Part shown: in pieces, positions 8,680 through 15,677 of the stretch | Layout: every line of letters starts with the position of its first letter | Position numbering within the stretch: the stretch's first letter is position 1 | Notes under the pieces: model-generated | Told to the model about the DNA's origin: nothing | Database searches by the model: none | Seen by the model: the letters and a program-made list of their open reading frames with translations, nothing else | Program-made: the position numbers and the translations under genes | Source of the DNA: Candidatus Babelota bacterium | GTDB lineage: Bacteria; Babelota; Babeliae; Babelales; Babelaceae | Reading direction: 5' to 3' | NCBI GenBank assembly: GCA_003484685.1 | Contig: DNBB01000031.1 | Coordinates: forward strand, 7,713-59,511 | DNA: 51,799 bases

Positions 8680-9482
8680 AAACCGTACGTATAATGTGTA
8701 TCGGTGACTTAATCGGTAAAACTGGGATTAACCTATTTAATAAGCACATTGCAACGTTAAAAAAGCAATATGCTGCAGATCTTATCGTTGTAAATGGGGA
8801 AAATTCCGCGCCTAATGGGCGCGGAATTACTTCTGCAATTGCCGAAGACTTGTTTGAGCATGGTGCCAATGTTATCACTGGTGGCAATCATAGTTTTGAT
8901 CAAAAAGAGGTATACGAATACCTTGCAGATCTTGAAAAACCAATTATTCGTCCTGCAAATTATCCCAGCGGTTGTCCTGGTAAAGGCTTTTTTATCGTTC
9001 GTTTGGCTTCGGGGAAAAAATTAGGCGTAGTTAATCTTCAAGGCCGTGTGTATTCACGTCAATTACTCGAATGCCCCTTTAAAATACTTGAAACTATGCT
9101 GACCTTTTTAAAGAGTCAAACCAATCTTATCATCGTAGATTTTCATGCTGAGGCTACCTCAGAAAAAGCGGGCTTCGCTTACTCGTTTGACGGCAAAGTA
9201 AGTGCTATCTTTGGCACGCACACTCATGTTCAAACTTCGGATGAGCGTATCTTGCCTGGTGGAACCGCATTCATTACCGATATTGGTATGGCAGGCTCTC
9301 TAAATTCGATGATTGGCATGAAGAAAGAACCTATCATCCACAACTTACGGACTCAACTGCCGGTAAAATTTGAGGTTGATAGCCAAGCTCCTTTTGTCTT
9401 GAGCGGGATACTGATTGAACTTGATCAAGAGTCTGGCCAGACCGTCTCGATTGAGCGTGTTTTTCGTGTTTATCAAGAATAA
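8676..9482 (+). CDS. ymdB: YmdB-family metallophosphoesterase (cyclic-nucleotide phosphodiesterase)
   Basis: The 268-residue protein carries the metal-binding motifs of this family in order: GDLIGKTG near the N-terminus, NGENSAPNGRG, GGNHSFD, DFHAEATSEK and GTHTHVQTSDE. In Bacillus, YmdB hydrolyses cAMP and 2',3'-cyclic nucleotides and affects RNase Y-dependent mRNA levels and biofilm decisions. The 4-nt overlap with rny supports a functional link here. Length is normal (about 265). Confidence 0.9.
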   Translation: MKTVRIMCIGDLIGKTGINLFNKHIATLKKQYAADLIVVNGENSAPNGRGITSAIAEDLFEHGANVITGGNHSFDQKEVYEYLADLEKPIIRPANYPSGCPGKGFFIVRLASGKKLGVVNLQGRVYSRQLLECPFKILETMLTFLKSQTNLIIVDFHAEATSEKAGFAYSFDGKVSAIFGTHTHVQTSDERILPGGTAFITDIGMAGSLNSMIGMKKEPIIHNLRTQLPVKFEVDSQAPFVLSGILIELDQESGQTVSIERVFRVYQE

Positions 9483-9501
9483 TAGTTAGGATAGTACCTG
9501 C

Positions 9502-10413
9502 ATGGCGTTTTTTTTATATATCCTTGTACTGTATACGTTTTGTGCAAGTGGTTTTACCCTTGCAAAAGGGGCGCTAGTCGCGACAACACCATTCTTTTTT
9601 GTGGCGGTACGTCTTTTGATAGCAGGCGGGGGAATGCTGACATGGTTTTTTCTGCGTGGCCATACGGCACCCATCTTAACCCGGCGCAGTTTGTTCTACT
9701 TGGCACAATTGTCAGTATTGGCAACGTATCTTGCCTTTATGTGTGATCTTTGGTCACTGCAATTTTTTACCAGTGCAGAGTCTGCATTTATTTTTAACTT
9801 TACTCCATTTATTACGGCTATCTTTTCGCGCGTTTGGTTTAAAGAAAGATTAACTGCTCGAAAATTACTCGGTATGGGGCTCGGCTTCTCGGCGGCGCTC
9901 TTACTGATAGGGTCAATGCCACGCTTTAGTGGCCAGCTGGTTTTTTCTTTGCCCTTTTTCGCCCTGTGTGTCGCCGTCATTTTGGGTGCATATGGATGGA
10001 TTGCAATGCGCGTGCTTATGCAAGAGGAGCGCCTTCCGATTAGCTTCGTCAACGGCACAAGCATGTTAATTGCAGGATTCTTGGCACTTGTTAGTTCATA
10101 TACCGCTGAGATAGCCTTTTGGCAGCCGCTTCCTATTTTTCAACCGCAGCTCTTTGTAATGGTGACCGTAAGCGCTGTTGTCTTAGTCAATATTTGTTTT
10201 ACCAACCTCTATTCATATCTCCTGCGTCGATATACCGCAACGTTGCTTTCATGTGCTGGGCTCATTTGCCCCTTTATTGTGAGCTTCTTTGGTAGATTGT
10301 TTCTTGGTGAATCACTGCAGATTGGCTTTTTCGTAGCGCTGATTGTTTTTAGCCTAGGTCTGCTACTGTTTTATTCGGAAGAGTTGCGGCAAGGGTATTA
10401 TAAGTTATATTAA
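9502..10413 (+). CDS. EamA/DMT-family transporter
   Basis: This 303-residue, very hydrophobic protein has about ten predicted transmembrane helices arranged as two EamA repeats. The first contains FTLAKGALVATTPFFF and RLLIAGGGML, and the second contains RRYTATLLSCAGLICP and LFLGESLQ. Members of the drug/metabolite transporter superfamily export or import small metabolites such as amino acids. The substrate cannot be told from sequence. It follows ymdB by 19 nt and ends the rightward run; a small A/T palindrome lies downstream. Confidence 0.8.
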   Translation: MAFFLYILVLYTFCASGFTLAKGALVATTPFFFVAVRLLIAGGGMLTWFFLRGHTAPILTRRSLFYLAQLSVLATYLAFMCDLWSLQFFTSAESAFIFNFTPFITAIFSRVWFKERLTARKLLGMGLGFSAALLLIGSMPRFSGQLVFSLPFFALCVAVILGAYGWIAMRVLMQEERLPISFVNGTSMLIAGFLALVSSYTAEIAFWQPLPIFQPQLFVMVTVSAVVLVNICFTNLYSYLLRRYTATLLSCAGLICPFIVSFFGRLFLGESLQIGFFVALIVFSLGLLLFYSEELRQGYYKLY

Positions 10414-10424
10414 AAATGGCATTA

Positions 10425-10441
10425 CAAAACAGCTGTTTTTG
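10425..10441 (+). terminator. Short palindrome, possible weak terminator
   Basis: CAAAACAGCTGTTTTTG lies 11 nt after the transporter stop. The stem contains AAAACAGCTGTTTT, so the loop would have to open some of these pairs. The right arm supplies a short T-run. The structure is weak. Confidence 0.3.
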
Positions 10442-10514
10442 TGCTATTTGCCAAATTTGCTAGACTATTTTCCATCCCTAAAAGTAAATTTCTAAAATAA
10501 AACAAGAATTTTCC

Positions 10515-11002
10515 ATGAAATATAACAAGGCAGCTATTTTGCGTTCTGTCTTTATTTCTCACTATTTTCTATCCGATACAATGCGCTCATTAAGATGCAT
10601 ACGTCAAACAATTCAAGCAAGAGCTTAAAGAATACAATTTGACACTCGAAAGCTTTGATAAATTTTTCCCACAACAACCTGCAGGCAAAAAAGCTTTTAA
10701 TTTTAGCGGGGGGCTTTCTGAGGAGCACATTAAAAACAGAATAATCGGAGGGATGACTGCACACTCTTTAGTGAATCCACCGGAAATAGAGCTCGATTTT
10801 TCGGACCAACTTTCCGTGGGACGAAACTGTAAAGGACAAATATCCACCAACGCTCTTGCGCGTCGCATTGTTAGACTTAGAAAAAAACGGTGGCCGAGGA
10901 TTTGATATTTTAAAAGGCGCTGCAACCAGGGTGCTTATTGGACTTCCTGTCGTCAGCCTTGTATACCCTGTCTATAAATACTTAAGCATGTCAACAAATT
11001 AG
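10515..11002 (+). pseudogene. Degraded gene of unknown function with at least two frameshifts
   Basis: Three consecutive open stretches in different frames read as one protein-like sequence. Frame A starts with ATG at 10515 (MKYNKAAILRSVFISHYF). Frame B is open from about 10597 to 10800 (VKQFKQELKEYNLTLESFDKF, FNFSGGLSEEHIKNRII). Frame C runs from about 10800 to the TAG at 11002 (TLLRVALLDLEKNGG, then a hydrophobic VLIGLPVVSLVYPVY tail). Each open stretch has ordinary amino-acid composition, and none alone has both start and stop. The second switch lies near a T5 run. I do not recognise the family; the C-terminus looks like a membrane anchor. A sequencing error is possible but would have to occur twice. 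Confidence 0.5.
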
Positions 11003-11017
11003 TAATTGTTGACATGC
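10986..11017. repeat. Inverted repeat overlapping the stop of the degraded gene
   Basis: GCATGTCAACAA (10986-10997) and TTGTTGACATGC (11006-11017) are perfect inverted repeats of 12 bp around an 8-nt loop that contains the TAG stop. It shares two bases (11016-11017) with the next inverted repeat, so the two structures compete or stack. Confidence 0.8.
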
Positions 11018-11046
11018 AAGTTTTGATCCAAGGATCAAAACTTGCA
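11015..11046. repeat. Perfect 32-bp palindrome (15-bp arms, AA centre)
   Basis: TGCAAGTTTTGATCC (11015-11029) and its exact complement (11032-11046) flank an AA dinucleotide. There is no T-tract after it on either strand, so it is not a standard terminator. It may be a cruciform or recombination relic, or a transcript-end hairpin. It interlocks with the repeat at 10986-11017. Confidence 0.85.
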
Positions 11047-11176
11047 ATTTCCGATAACTGTCTAGCCTTCAAAAAAACGCTTTGCGAGCAAAACAGTTAT
11101 GTTTTTGATATACACGATTAAGTGAAAGGTTTTCTTGGAAAACCGCTTTGTTCTTGTATGTGTTTTTTTCAGTACC

Positions 11177-12109
11177 TTAGAAAATAAATTCAAGGTCAGT
11201 GATTTGAGCGTTTTTTTGCTTTTCAAATAATTGGTTTTGCTGACCGAAAAGCCAGCTTTTTTCATTACCGCAAAACTGCCTGATTTTTTCTTGCAATGAA
11301 TCGGGCAGAAGAGGCCAAAGGGAATTTAAATTCAGCGCTAGCAAAGCTTCTAATTGTTTTAACTTCTGTTCCCTTTGCAGTTTTTTTAAGTTCTCGTCTG
11401 CATTGTCGATGTACGCTAGCAAAAGAACCTTGCTAAAGGTTTTGTTCTTAAAGGCCATTAAGCAAATCTCTTGCCTTAACTTTTCCGTTGGTGCGTTTTT
11501 TATAATTCGCCAAAAATATTTGCATAAACGTTTTTTACCTTTTTCTGCGGTATAACCAGATTCTAATACCAGCAATTCTACAAAACTTTTCTCAATATAT
11601 TGTCCTTGCTCCTTAGACAGCCTCCCCAGATCAGCCCAAACCTTCCCTTGAAAAGCACTATTGGTTGCATAATATAAAGAAAAAAAACAGAGGATGTACC
11701 AATAATCTCGATTTTGCGAAGGAACTTTCTTTAAAATATTCCTTTCAAAATCGAATAATTGCTCTATAGTTTTATATTTTGCTGCGTGCTTAAAGAGATC
11801 CATATCTTGAAGATGCCAACTAGTTGCTCGTTTTAGAAGCCATGCACCCACATGTTCTTTCTTGGCTATTTCTAAAAGTTTAAGTTGATCTTCAGAAGTT
11901 TTAAGCGAAATAAAAAGCTTTTTAAATTCACCAAAAAGATTGAAAGTAGTATGGTCTTTTATATTATCAAAGCTCTTTAGACATCCTGGCTGAAAGAAAA
12001 GACGCTTCCGGAAATATGTTTCTTTAATACTGGGTTCTGAAAAGCAAAAAAATTCGACTACTTGATCATTTGAAAGTGAATCGTAAAGTGGAGGTTTCTT
12101 TATCAGGTC
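11177..12109 (-). pseudogene. 5'-truncated helical protein gene, family unknown
   Basis: On the minus strand a frame is open from 12109 down to the TAA at 11177, about 310 codons. It has no in-frame ATG near its start; the first plausible start is GTG at 11851, with a poor ribosome site, giving 224 residues. The sequence upstream of that GTG still looks like real protein (DLIKKPPLYDSLSNDQ, KTSEDQLKLLEIAKKEH). A TAG at 12110-12112 precedes it, and protein-like sequence continues beyond (SKQNIFPAGLR). This suggests a longer gene interrupted by a nonsense mutation and loss of its 5' end. The product would be helical and Lys/Leu-rich, perhaps an alpha-solenoid. A short functional protein from the GTG cannot be excluded. 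Confidence 0.45.
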
Positions 12110-12177
12110 CTACCTTAAACCAGCAGGAAAAATATTTTGCTTGCTTAGTCAGCTATTAAGTGGTTCATGAGCCAGAA

Positions 12178-12542
12178 GGATCCAGTGTAAAGCCCTTGTT
12201 GATGTAGTATTACTTAGCCTTGGGCTTTCGTTTTTACCTCCTGGAAGCATATGCAAAACATATTGATGCTTTAATGAAAAAAAATTTCAGCTTCCATTCA
12301 CCAATAGGCCTAACAAAAGCGCAATAAAAGAACTTTTTGGATGCATCGATGGTGTAATTTATATCGGACTAAGCGCTAATGATTGTGGATTGCTCACATA
12401 TTTTAAAGAATGTAGCCCAAATGAAACAATTATTGCAATTGACCTTGGAAGCCCCCGATATTTAGGAAATGATGATTATTTTTTAAAGGGCAATTGCCAA
12501 GTAGTCTTACCCAAGCTCGCAACTTTAATGGATCTCAAATAA
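12178..12542 (+). pseudogene. Relic of a Sir2-like NAD-dependent deacylase
   Basis: The final 92-codon open stretch (12267-12542) contains GVIYIGLSANDCG, IIAIDLGSPR and DDYFLKGNCQVVLPKLA. It resembles the C-terminal part of sirtuins: a G-T-S-L loop, an I-I-I-N-L strand and an adyfikGd..evLPkL ending. Upstream, CKALVDVVLLSLG and YLLEAYAKHIDALM lie in two other frames. They resemble the sirtuin C-x-G-x-x-RPDVVxFGE segment followed by its helix. The frame changes fall at a T5 run and an A8 run. The N-terminal NAD-binding half is missing. Family assignment is an inference from motif order. Confidence 0.45.
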
Positions 12543-12550
12543 GAGAATCA

Positions 12551-13186
12551 CTACTTTTGCACATCCTCTACCTCAATAAACACATTGTACACCCCAAGAG
12601 CCTTGTCCACGCTTTGTTTCCAAATAACGGTGTATTTTATTCCTGCATCATACTCAAAGGTTTTCGTATCTGGCTGAGTAAGAGGAAACACTATGCCCCC
12701 ACGGCGAAACAATGTAACCGTCGCAAATTCCTTATTTGTACACATAAACATAAAAGGCAAAGTATCGACAAAAATTGTCCGATCAGAACCGAACAACGGA
12801 AATCTTTCAAAAGCTTTTACCCTTTGTCCAGGCATTACCTCTTGCTCAGATGAAGTTTGCCATTCATCACTAGCCCGATTTAAATAGGAGGACGAAACAA
12901 CAATTGTTCGGTTAGTTTGATTAGAAACAAAGAACTCTGAAGCTAACTGCGTCTTTAGTCTTTCTAGATTGGCCGATAATTCTTGTCGTTTTATTTGAGA
13001 AAAGAAGTCAAACCCATCATGTAACTCTTTTTCAATAGCATGGATCTTTTGTATAACTTCATCTTGAGTTTCATATTTTTCTTCTGCTCCCTCGGCACTG
13101 GTCCACCAAGGAAACAAGGAAAATGCCAACCCAATCATCGCGAGAACAAAAAATCCGATTGCAACCGATGGTATGACCTCTTTCAT
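12551..13186 (-). CDS. Membrane-anchored secreted protein of unknown function (cluster member 1)
   Basis: The predicted product is 211 residues with an uncleaved-looking N-terminal hydrophobic helix (about 6-28), then a charged helix (about 35-80) and a beta-rich C-terminal region (about 85-211). The beta region contains FFVSNQTNRTIVVSS and EVMPGQRVKAF. These resemble IILKNGTPDILYVL and ELGPGQRESLDF in the neighbour ending at 13206, so the two may share a fold. The ATG at 13186 is preceded by AGAAAGG. It lies 19 nt after that neighbour on the same strand, consistent with one transcript running from 15261 to 12551. No enzyme motif is visible. Confidence 0.7.
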   Translation of the reverse strand: MKEVIPSVAIGFFVLAMIGLAFSLFPWWTSAEGAEEKYETQDEVIQKIHAIEKELHDGFDFFSQIKRQELSANLERLKTQLASEFFVSNQTNRTIVVSSSYLNRASDEWQTSSEQEVMPGQRVKAFERFPLFGSDRTIFVDTLPFMFMCTNKEFATVTLFRRGGIVFPLTQPDTKTFEYDAGIKYTVIWKQSVDKALGVYNVFIEVEDVQK

Positions 13187-13205
13187 AGTTAGCCTTTCTC
13201 AAGAT

Positions 13206-13751
13206 TTATTGAATTTCAAACTCAATGTCATGAAGAAGCGAGTTAATCCACCAGCTTATTTTGATAGGTGGTAACGTATCTTGACGAACTTGCCCGCGCG
13301 GACCGCTAATCGCAACTTTTTTCTTGCTATCACCGCCAAGCCCCAAAAATCCGCTTGCATGAACAGCATGCCACTCATCAGGCCCTTCAAAACGCTGGCT
13401 TACGCCAACACTGAGTTGATTTCCTTCAAAGCGCACAAATAGGTAAATAGGACGACCAAATGCGCGGGAATTCTTAGTTGGCTGAACCATAAATACTTTA
13501 TTTGAATTCTCATCGACGCCAAAAAAACCGCGGCGATTAATAAAATCGAGACTCTCGCGTTGACCCGGACCCAATTCTTTTTGTATTGTGCCATACGCCA
13601 TATCAGCACCCTCTGCAATCTTCATTGGCGGCAACACGTACAAAATATCAGGGGTTCCGTTTTTTAAAATTATTTCGGTCTTCCAGGGACCGGCGTGTAC
13701 ACTTGATAAAACAAGTCCAAGCGCCAGAGCAAGGTATAGATGCATTTTCAT
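13206..13751 (-). CDS. Secreted beta-rich protein of unknown function (cluster member 2)
   Basis: The predicted product is 181 residues. A classical signal peptide (1-20, LALALGLVLSSVHA) is probably cleaved before GPWKT. The mature part is predicted beta-rich and free of cysteine. Its C-terminus PIKISWWINSLLHDIEFEIQ resembles the end of the protein at 13975-15261 (KIKIDWWLNS, then FLHDFYFEL), so the two share a terminal domain. The ATG follows AAAAAAGGAGAG at an 8-nt distance. That ribosome site (13757-13768) is complementary over 12 nt to a candidate small RNA at 23.2 kb. No known family recognised. Confidence 0.75.
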   Translation of the reverse strand: MKMHLYLALALGLVLSSVHAGPWKTEIILKNGTPDILYVLPPMKIAEGADMAYGTIQKELGPGQRESLDFINRRGFFGVDENSNKVFMVQPTKNSRAFGRPIYLFVRFEGNQLSVGVSQRFEGPDEWHAVHASGFLGLGGDSKKKVAISGPRGQVRQDTLPPIKISWWINSLLHDIEFEIQ

Positions 13752-13800
13752 GACAAACTCTCCTTTTTTAGAAAAATTAAATTTTTTTTAAATATTATAT

Positions 13801-13962
13801 TCACTTCATCTGCTCGCACCCTTGCAAACATTTTTCGCGCTGCCAGCTTTTTTGAATCTGTTTGCAACCCTTTTTACACAGATCCTTCTTCCACGCACCT
13901 GCCTGTAAGCCGCTTACCAGAGCGAGAAGGCTCAAACCGTACATACAATTTTTAATGTTCAT
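13801..13962 (-). CDS. 53-residue secreted twin-CX3C miniprotein (cluster member 3)
   Basis: This small gene has ATG at 13962, AAGGAG just upstream and a TGA at 13801. The signal peptide (about 1-21, LSLLALVSGLQA) would be cleaved before GAWKK, echoing the GPWKT of the next gene. The mature 32 residues hold exactly four cysteines in the pattern C29-x3-C33-x11-C45-x3-C49, within helix-friendly basic sequence. A twin CX3C motif typically makes a two-helix hairpin held by two disulfides, as in small Tim chaperones; here the resemblance is structural pattern only. Its position inside the secreted-protein cluster supports it being real. Confidence 0.65.
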   Translation of the reverse strand: MNIKNCMYGLSLLALVSGLQAGAWKKDLCKKGCKQIQKSWQREKCLQGCEQMK

Positions 13963-13974
13963 CCTCTACTCCTT

Positions 13975-15261
13975 TTACGCTGGTAACAGCTCAAAATAAA
14001 AATCATGCAAGAAGTACTTAGAGCTATTCAGCCACCAGTCAATTTTTATCTTCAGACCTGGCGCAATGCGGTAAGTCGCAGCACCATTATGGCCGCCAAC
14101 ATACGCACGCACATTTTCAGGGATACTTGGTGAGGTAACGTTAACCCAGAGCAGGTCACCATCAAAGCCGGTATGCAACGTGCATAACTCTTTTCCCTGC
14201 GAATCGTACACAACAAAAGCGCTTTGATCTTTAATAAAGACAATGCGTAATTGAGCGCCGGCAAATGCTTCTTCGCGAGGGCTCAACTCAATAAGATCGC
14301 CTGCTTGTGTCTTTACAATTACAGCATTAGAAAGATCATTTTTAATGAAGACCGCCGCCGCTCCCGTGGTGAGTTTAGGAACTTCTTTTGCACGGCGCAA
14401 GCCTTCTTGCAATGCACGATTGATTAACAATTGCGAACGATCCCAAAGCTTCTTTAGTTCTTCTGGACCCCGTTCGGCCCCTTCTTCAACCAATATACCC
14501 GCTTGTTTTAATTGATCTCCGACAAATTGAATTGTGCGTCCCGTAGCTTTGACTACTGTTTTGCCGCCTTTACTTATTGTTTGGCCAACAAATTCAGCAC
14601 CACTTCCAACAGCGCTCAATCCACTCTGTAATGCGTTAGCAACAGCGCTTACAAATGCATCAGATGCCGCAATCGCAGCATCAGTTACCGGACGTGTTGT
14701 TTCTACAATAAACTCGGCGCCACCTTTGGCACCTTCATAGACAATGCGTGCTCCTCCAGCAACAACCTCTCCGACTTTTTGTGCACCCTCCTTGGCCACA
14801 GACGCCACCGCTCCTGCACCTGATGCAACGGTTCTGCCCGCTGTCTCGGCTCCTTGCACCACCGCATCAACAACAGGTTTAGTGGTTTGGTAGATAACTT
14901 CTGCCCCTTTGGCAGCAGCATCACCAACGGCTTGAGCGCCAGTAGCTACTGTCTTACCCACTGTTTCTGCCCCTTGAGATACAACATCGCCAACCTTTTG
15001 CGCACCGCGCGCAGCGGCATCTCGAGCGGCTTCTACACCTGTTGAAACACCCTTGGCAACATCTTCAGCTCCTTTACGGGTCGTTTCCCAACCAGATGAA
15101 ATATCCTGCGAAACAGCTTCGCTGCCCTTAACCACCGTCTCATGCGCGAGTTCGGCACCTTTTTTAATCTGTTCACCCAAAAAACCAAGCGTGGCTCCCG
15201 CATGCATCAACCCCCAAGAGAGCATTACGATGCCAAGGACGCCTATAATATGCTTGTTCAT
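13975..15261 (-). CDS. Secreted protein with exact 11-residue helical repeats and a beta C-terminal domain (cluster member 4)
   Basis: The predicted product is 428 residues. The signal peptide (1-21) ends LMHA before GATLG. Residues about 30-250 are Ala/Gly/Val/Thr-rich repeats of the type xGAExVGxxVa. The invariant Gly falls at 35, 46, 57, then 64, 75, 86, 97, 108, 119, then 137, 148, 159, 170, 181, giving strict 11-residue spacing with single 7-residue offsets. Such hendecads form right-handed or amphipathic helices, as in LEA proteins, synuclein or apolipoproteins. A helical linker (about 255-295) leads to a beta-rich domain (about 300-428) related to the protein ending at 13206. AAAAAAAGGAGA precedes the ATG. 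Surface-lipid interaction or stalk formation is possible but unproven. Confidence 0.75.
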   Translation of the reverse strand: MNKHIIGVLGIVMLSWGLMHAGATLGFLGEQIKKGAELAHETVVKGSEAVSQDISSGWETTRKGAEDVAKGVSTGVEAARDAAARGAQKVGDVVSQGAETVGKTVATGAQAVGDAAAKGAEVIYQTTKPVVDAVVQGAETAGRTVASGAGAVASVAKEGAQKVGEVVAGGARIVYEGAKGGAEFIVETTRPVTDAAIAASDAFVSAVANALQSGLSAVGSGAEFVGQTISKGGKTVVKATGRTIQFVGDQLKQAGILVEEGAERGPEELKKLWDRSQLLINRALQEGLRRAKEVPKLTTGAAAVFIKNDLSNAVIVKTQAGDLIELSPREEAFAGAQLRIVFIKDQSAFVVYDSQGKELCTLHTGFDGDLLWVNVTSPSIPENVRAYVGGHNGAATYRIAPGLKIKIDWWLNSSKYFLHDFYFELLPA

Positions 15262-15410
15262 AGAAATTCTCCTTTTTTTAGTTATTTACCATTTCAAAAT
15301 AGCAAATAATCTACAAGGTTTTCAAGAATTCTCTTTCCAAAGAATAAAGCTTATTGAGGAAACTACAGGCTACCGTACTCGCTTAAAAGCCTTTTTTGTG
15401 TTCGATCGTT

Positions 15411-15589
15411 TCACCTGCTTCTGTTGTTATTTTTTTCGGGGGCCTTTTTGATTTTCTCTGCACCTTGGGTTATTGTCTTGCTGGCTTGTTCCACATAGCC
15501 GCTTGAACTGTTTTTGCATCTTCATCAGCCTTATTTTGCAAAAATTTAACGCAATCGGCACCTTGCACATAGCTACTTAATAGAAGCAT
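15411..15589 (-). pseudogene. Frameshifted relic related to the 11-mer repeat protein
   Basis: From ATG at 15589 a short hydrophobic start (MLLLSSYVQGADCVKFLQ) runs for about 30 codons. A frame change near an A5 run (GCAAAAACAG) then leads to YVEQASKTITQGAEKIKKAPEK and a TGA at 15411. The QGAEK segment matches the repeat unit of the downstream gene. The signal peptide looks shortened. It is probably a decayed duplicate at the 5' edge of the secreted-protein cluster. The span 15262-15410 holds no other gene, only the leader of the gene starting at 15261. Confidence 0.5.
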
Positions 15590-15631
15590 TACACAGACTT
15601 ACCGTCAAAGGGAGCCTATTCGTTGTCTTTC

Positions 15632-15637
15632 TATAAT
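15632..15637 (+). promoter_or_regulatory. -10-like TATAAT upstream of the Xer recombinase
   Basis: A perfect TATAAT hexamer lies about 40 nt before the chosen ATG. The sequence 17 nt upstream (AGGGAG) is a poor -35, so the promoter call is tentative. Confidence 0.35.
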
Positions 15638-15677
15638 TAGAATCAACATGGTATATTCAAAGGAAAAAAGGAGCAGT

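Noticed and set aside
12110..12112. TAG as a recoded sense codon
   Set aside because: Other genes in the window (for example infC and recF) end in TAG at expected places, so a simple nonsense mutation is more economical.
15648..15677. Earlier start of the Xer recombinase
   Set aside because: The ATG at 15648 lacks a ribosome site, whereas AAAAAGGAG lies 5 nt before the ATG at 15678.
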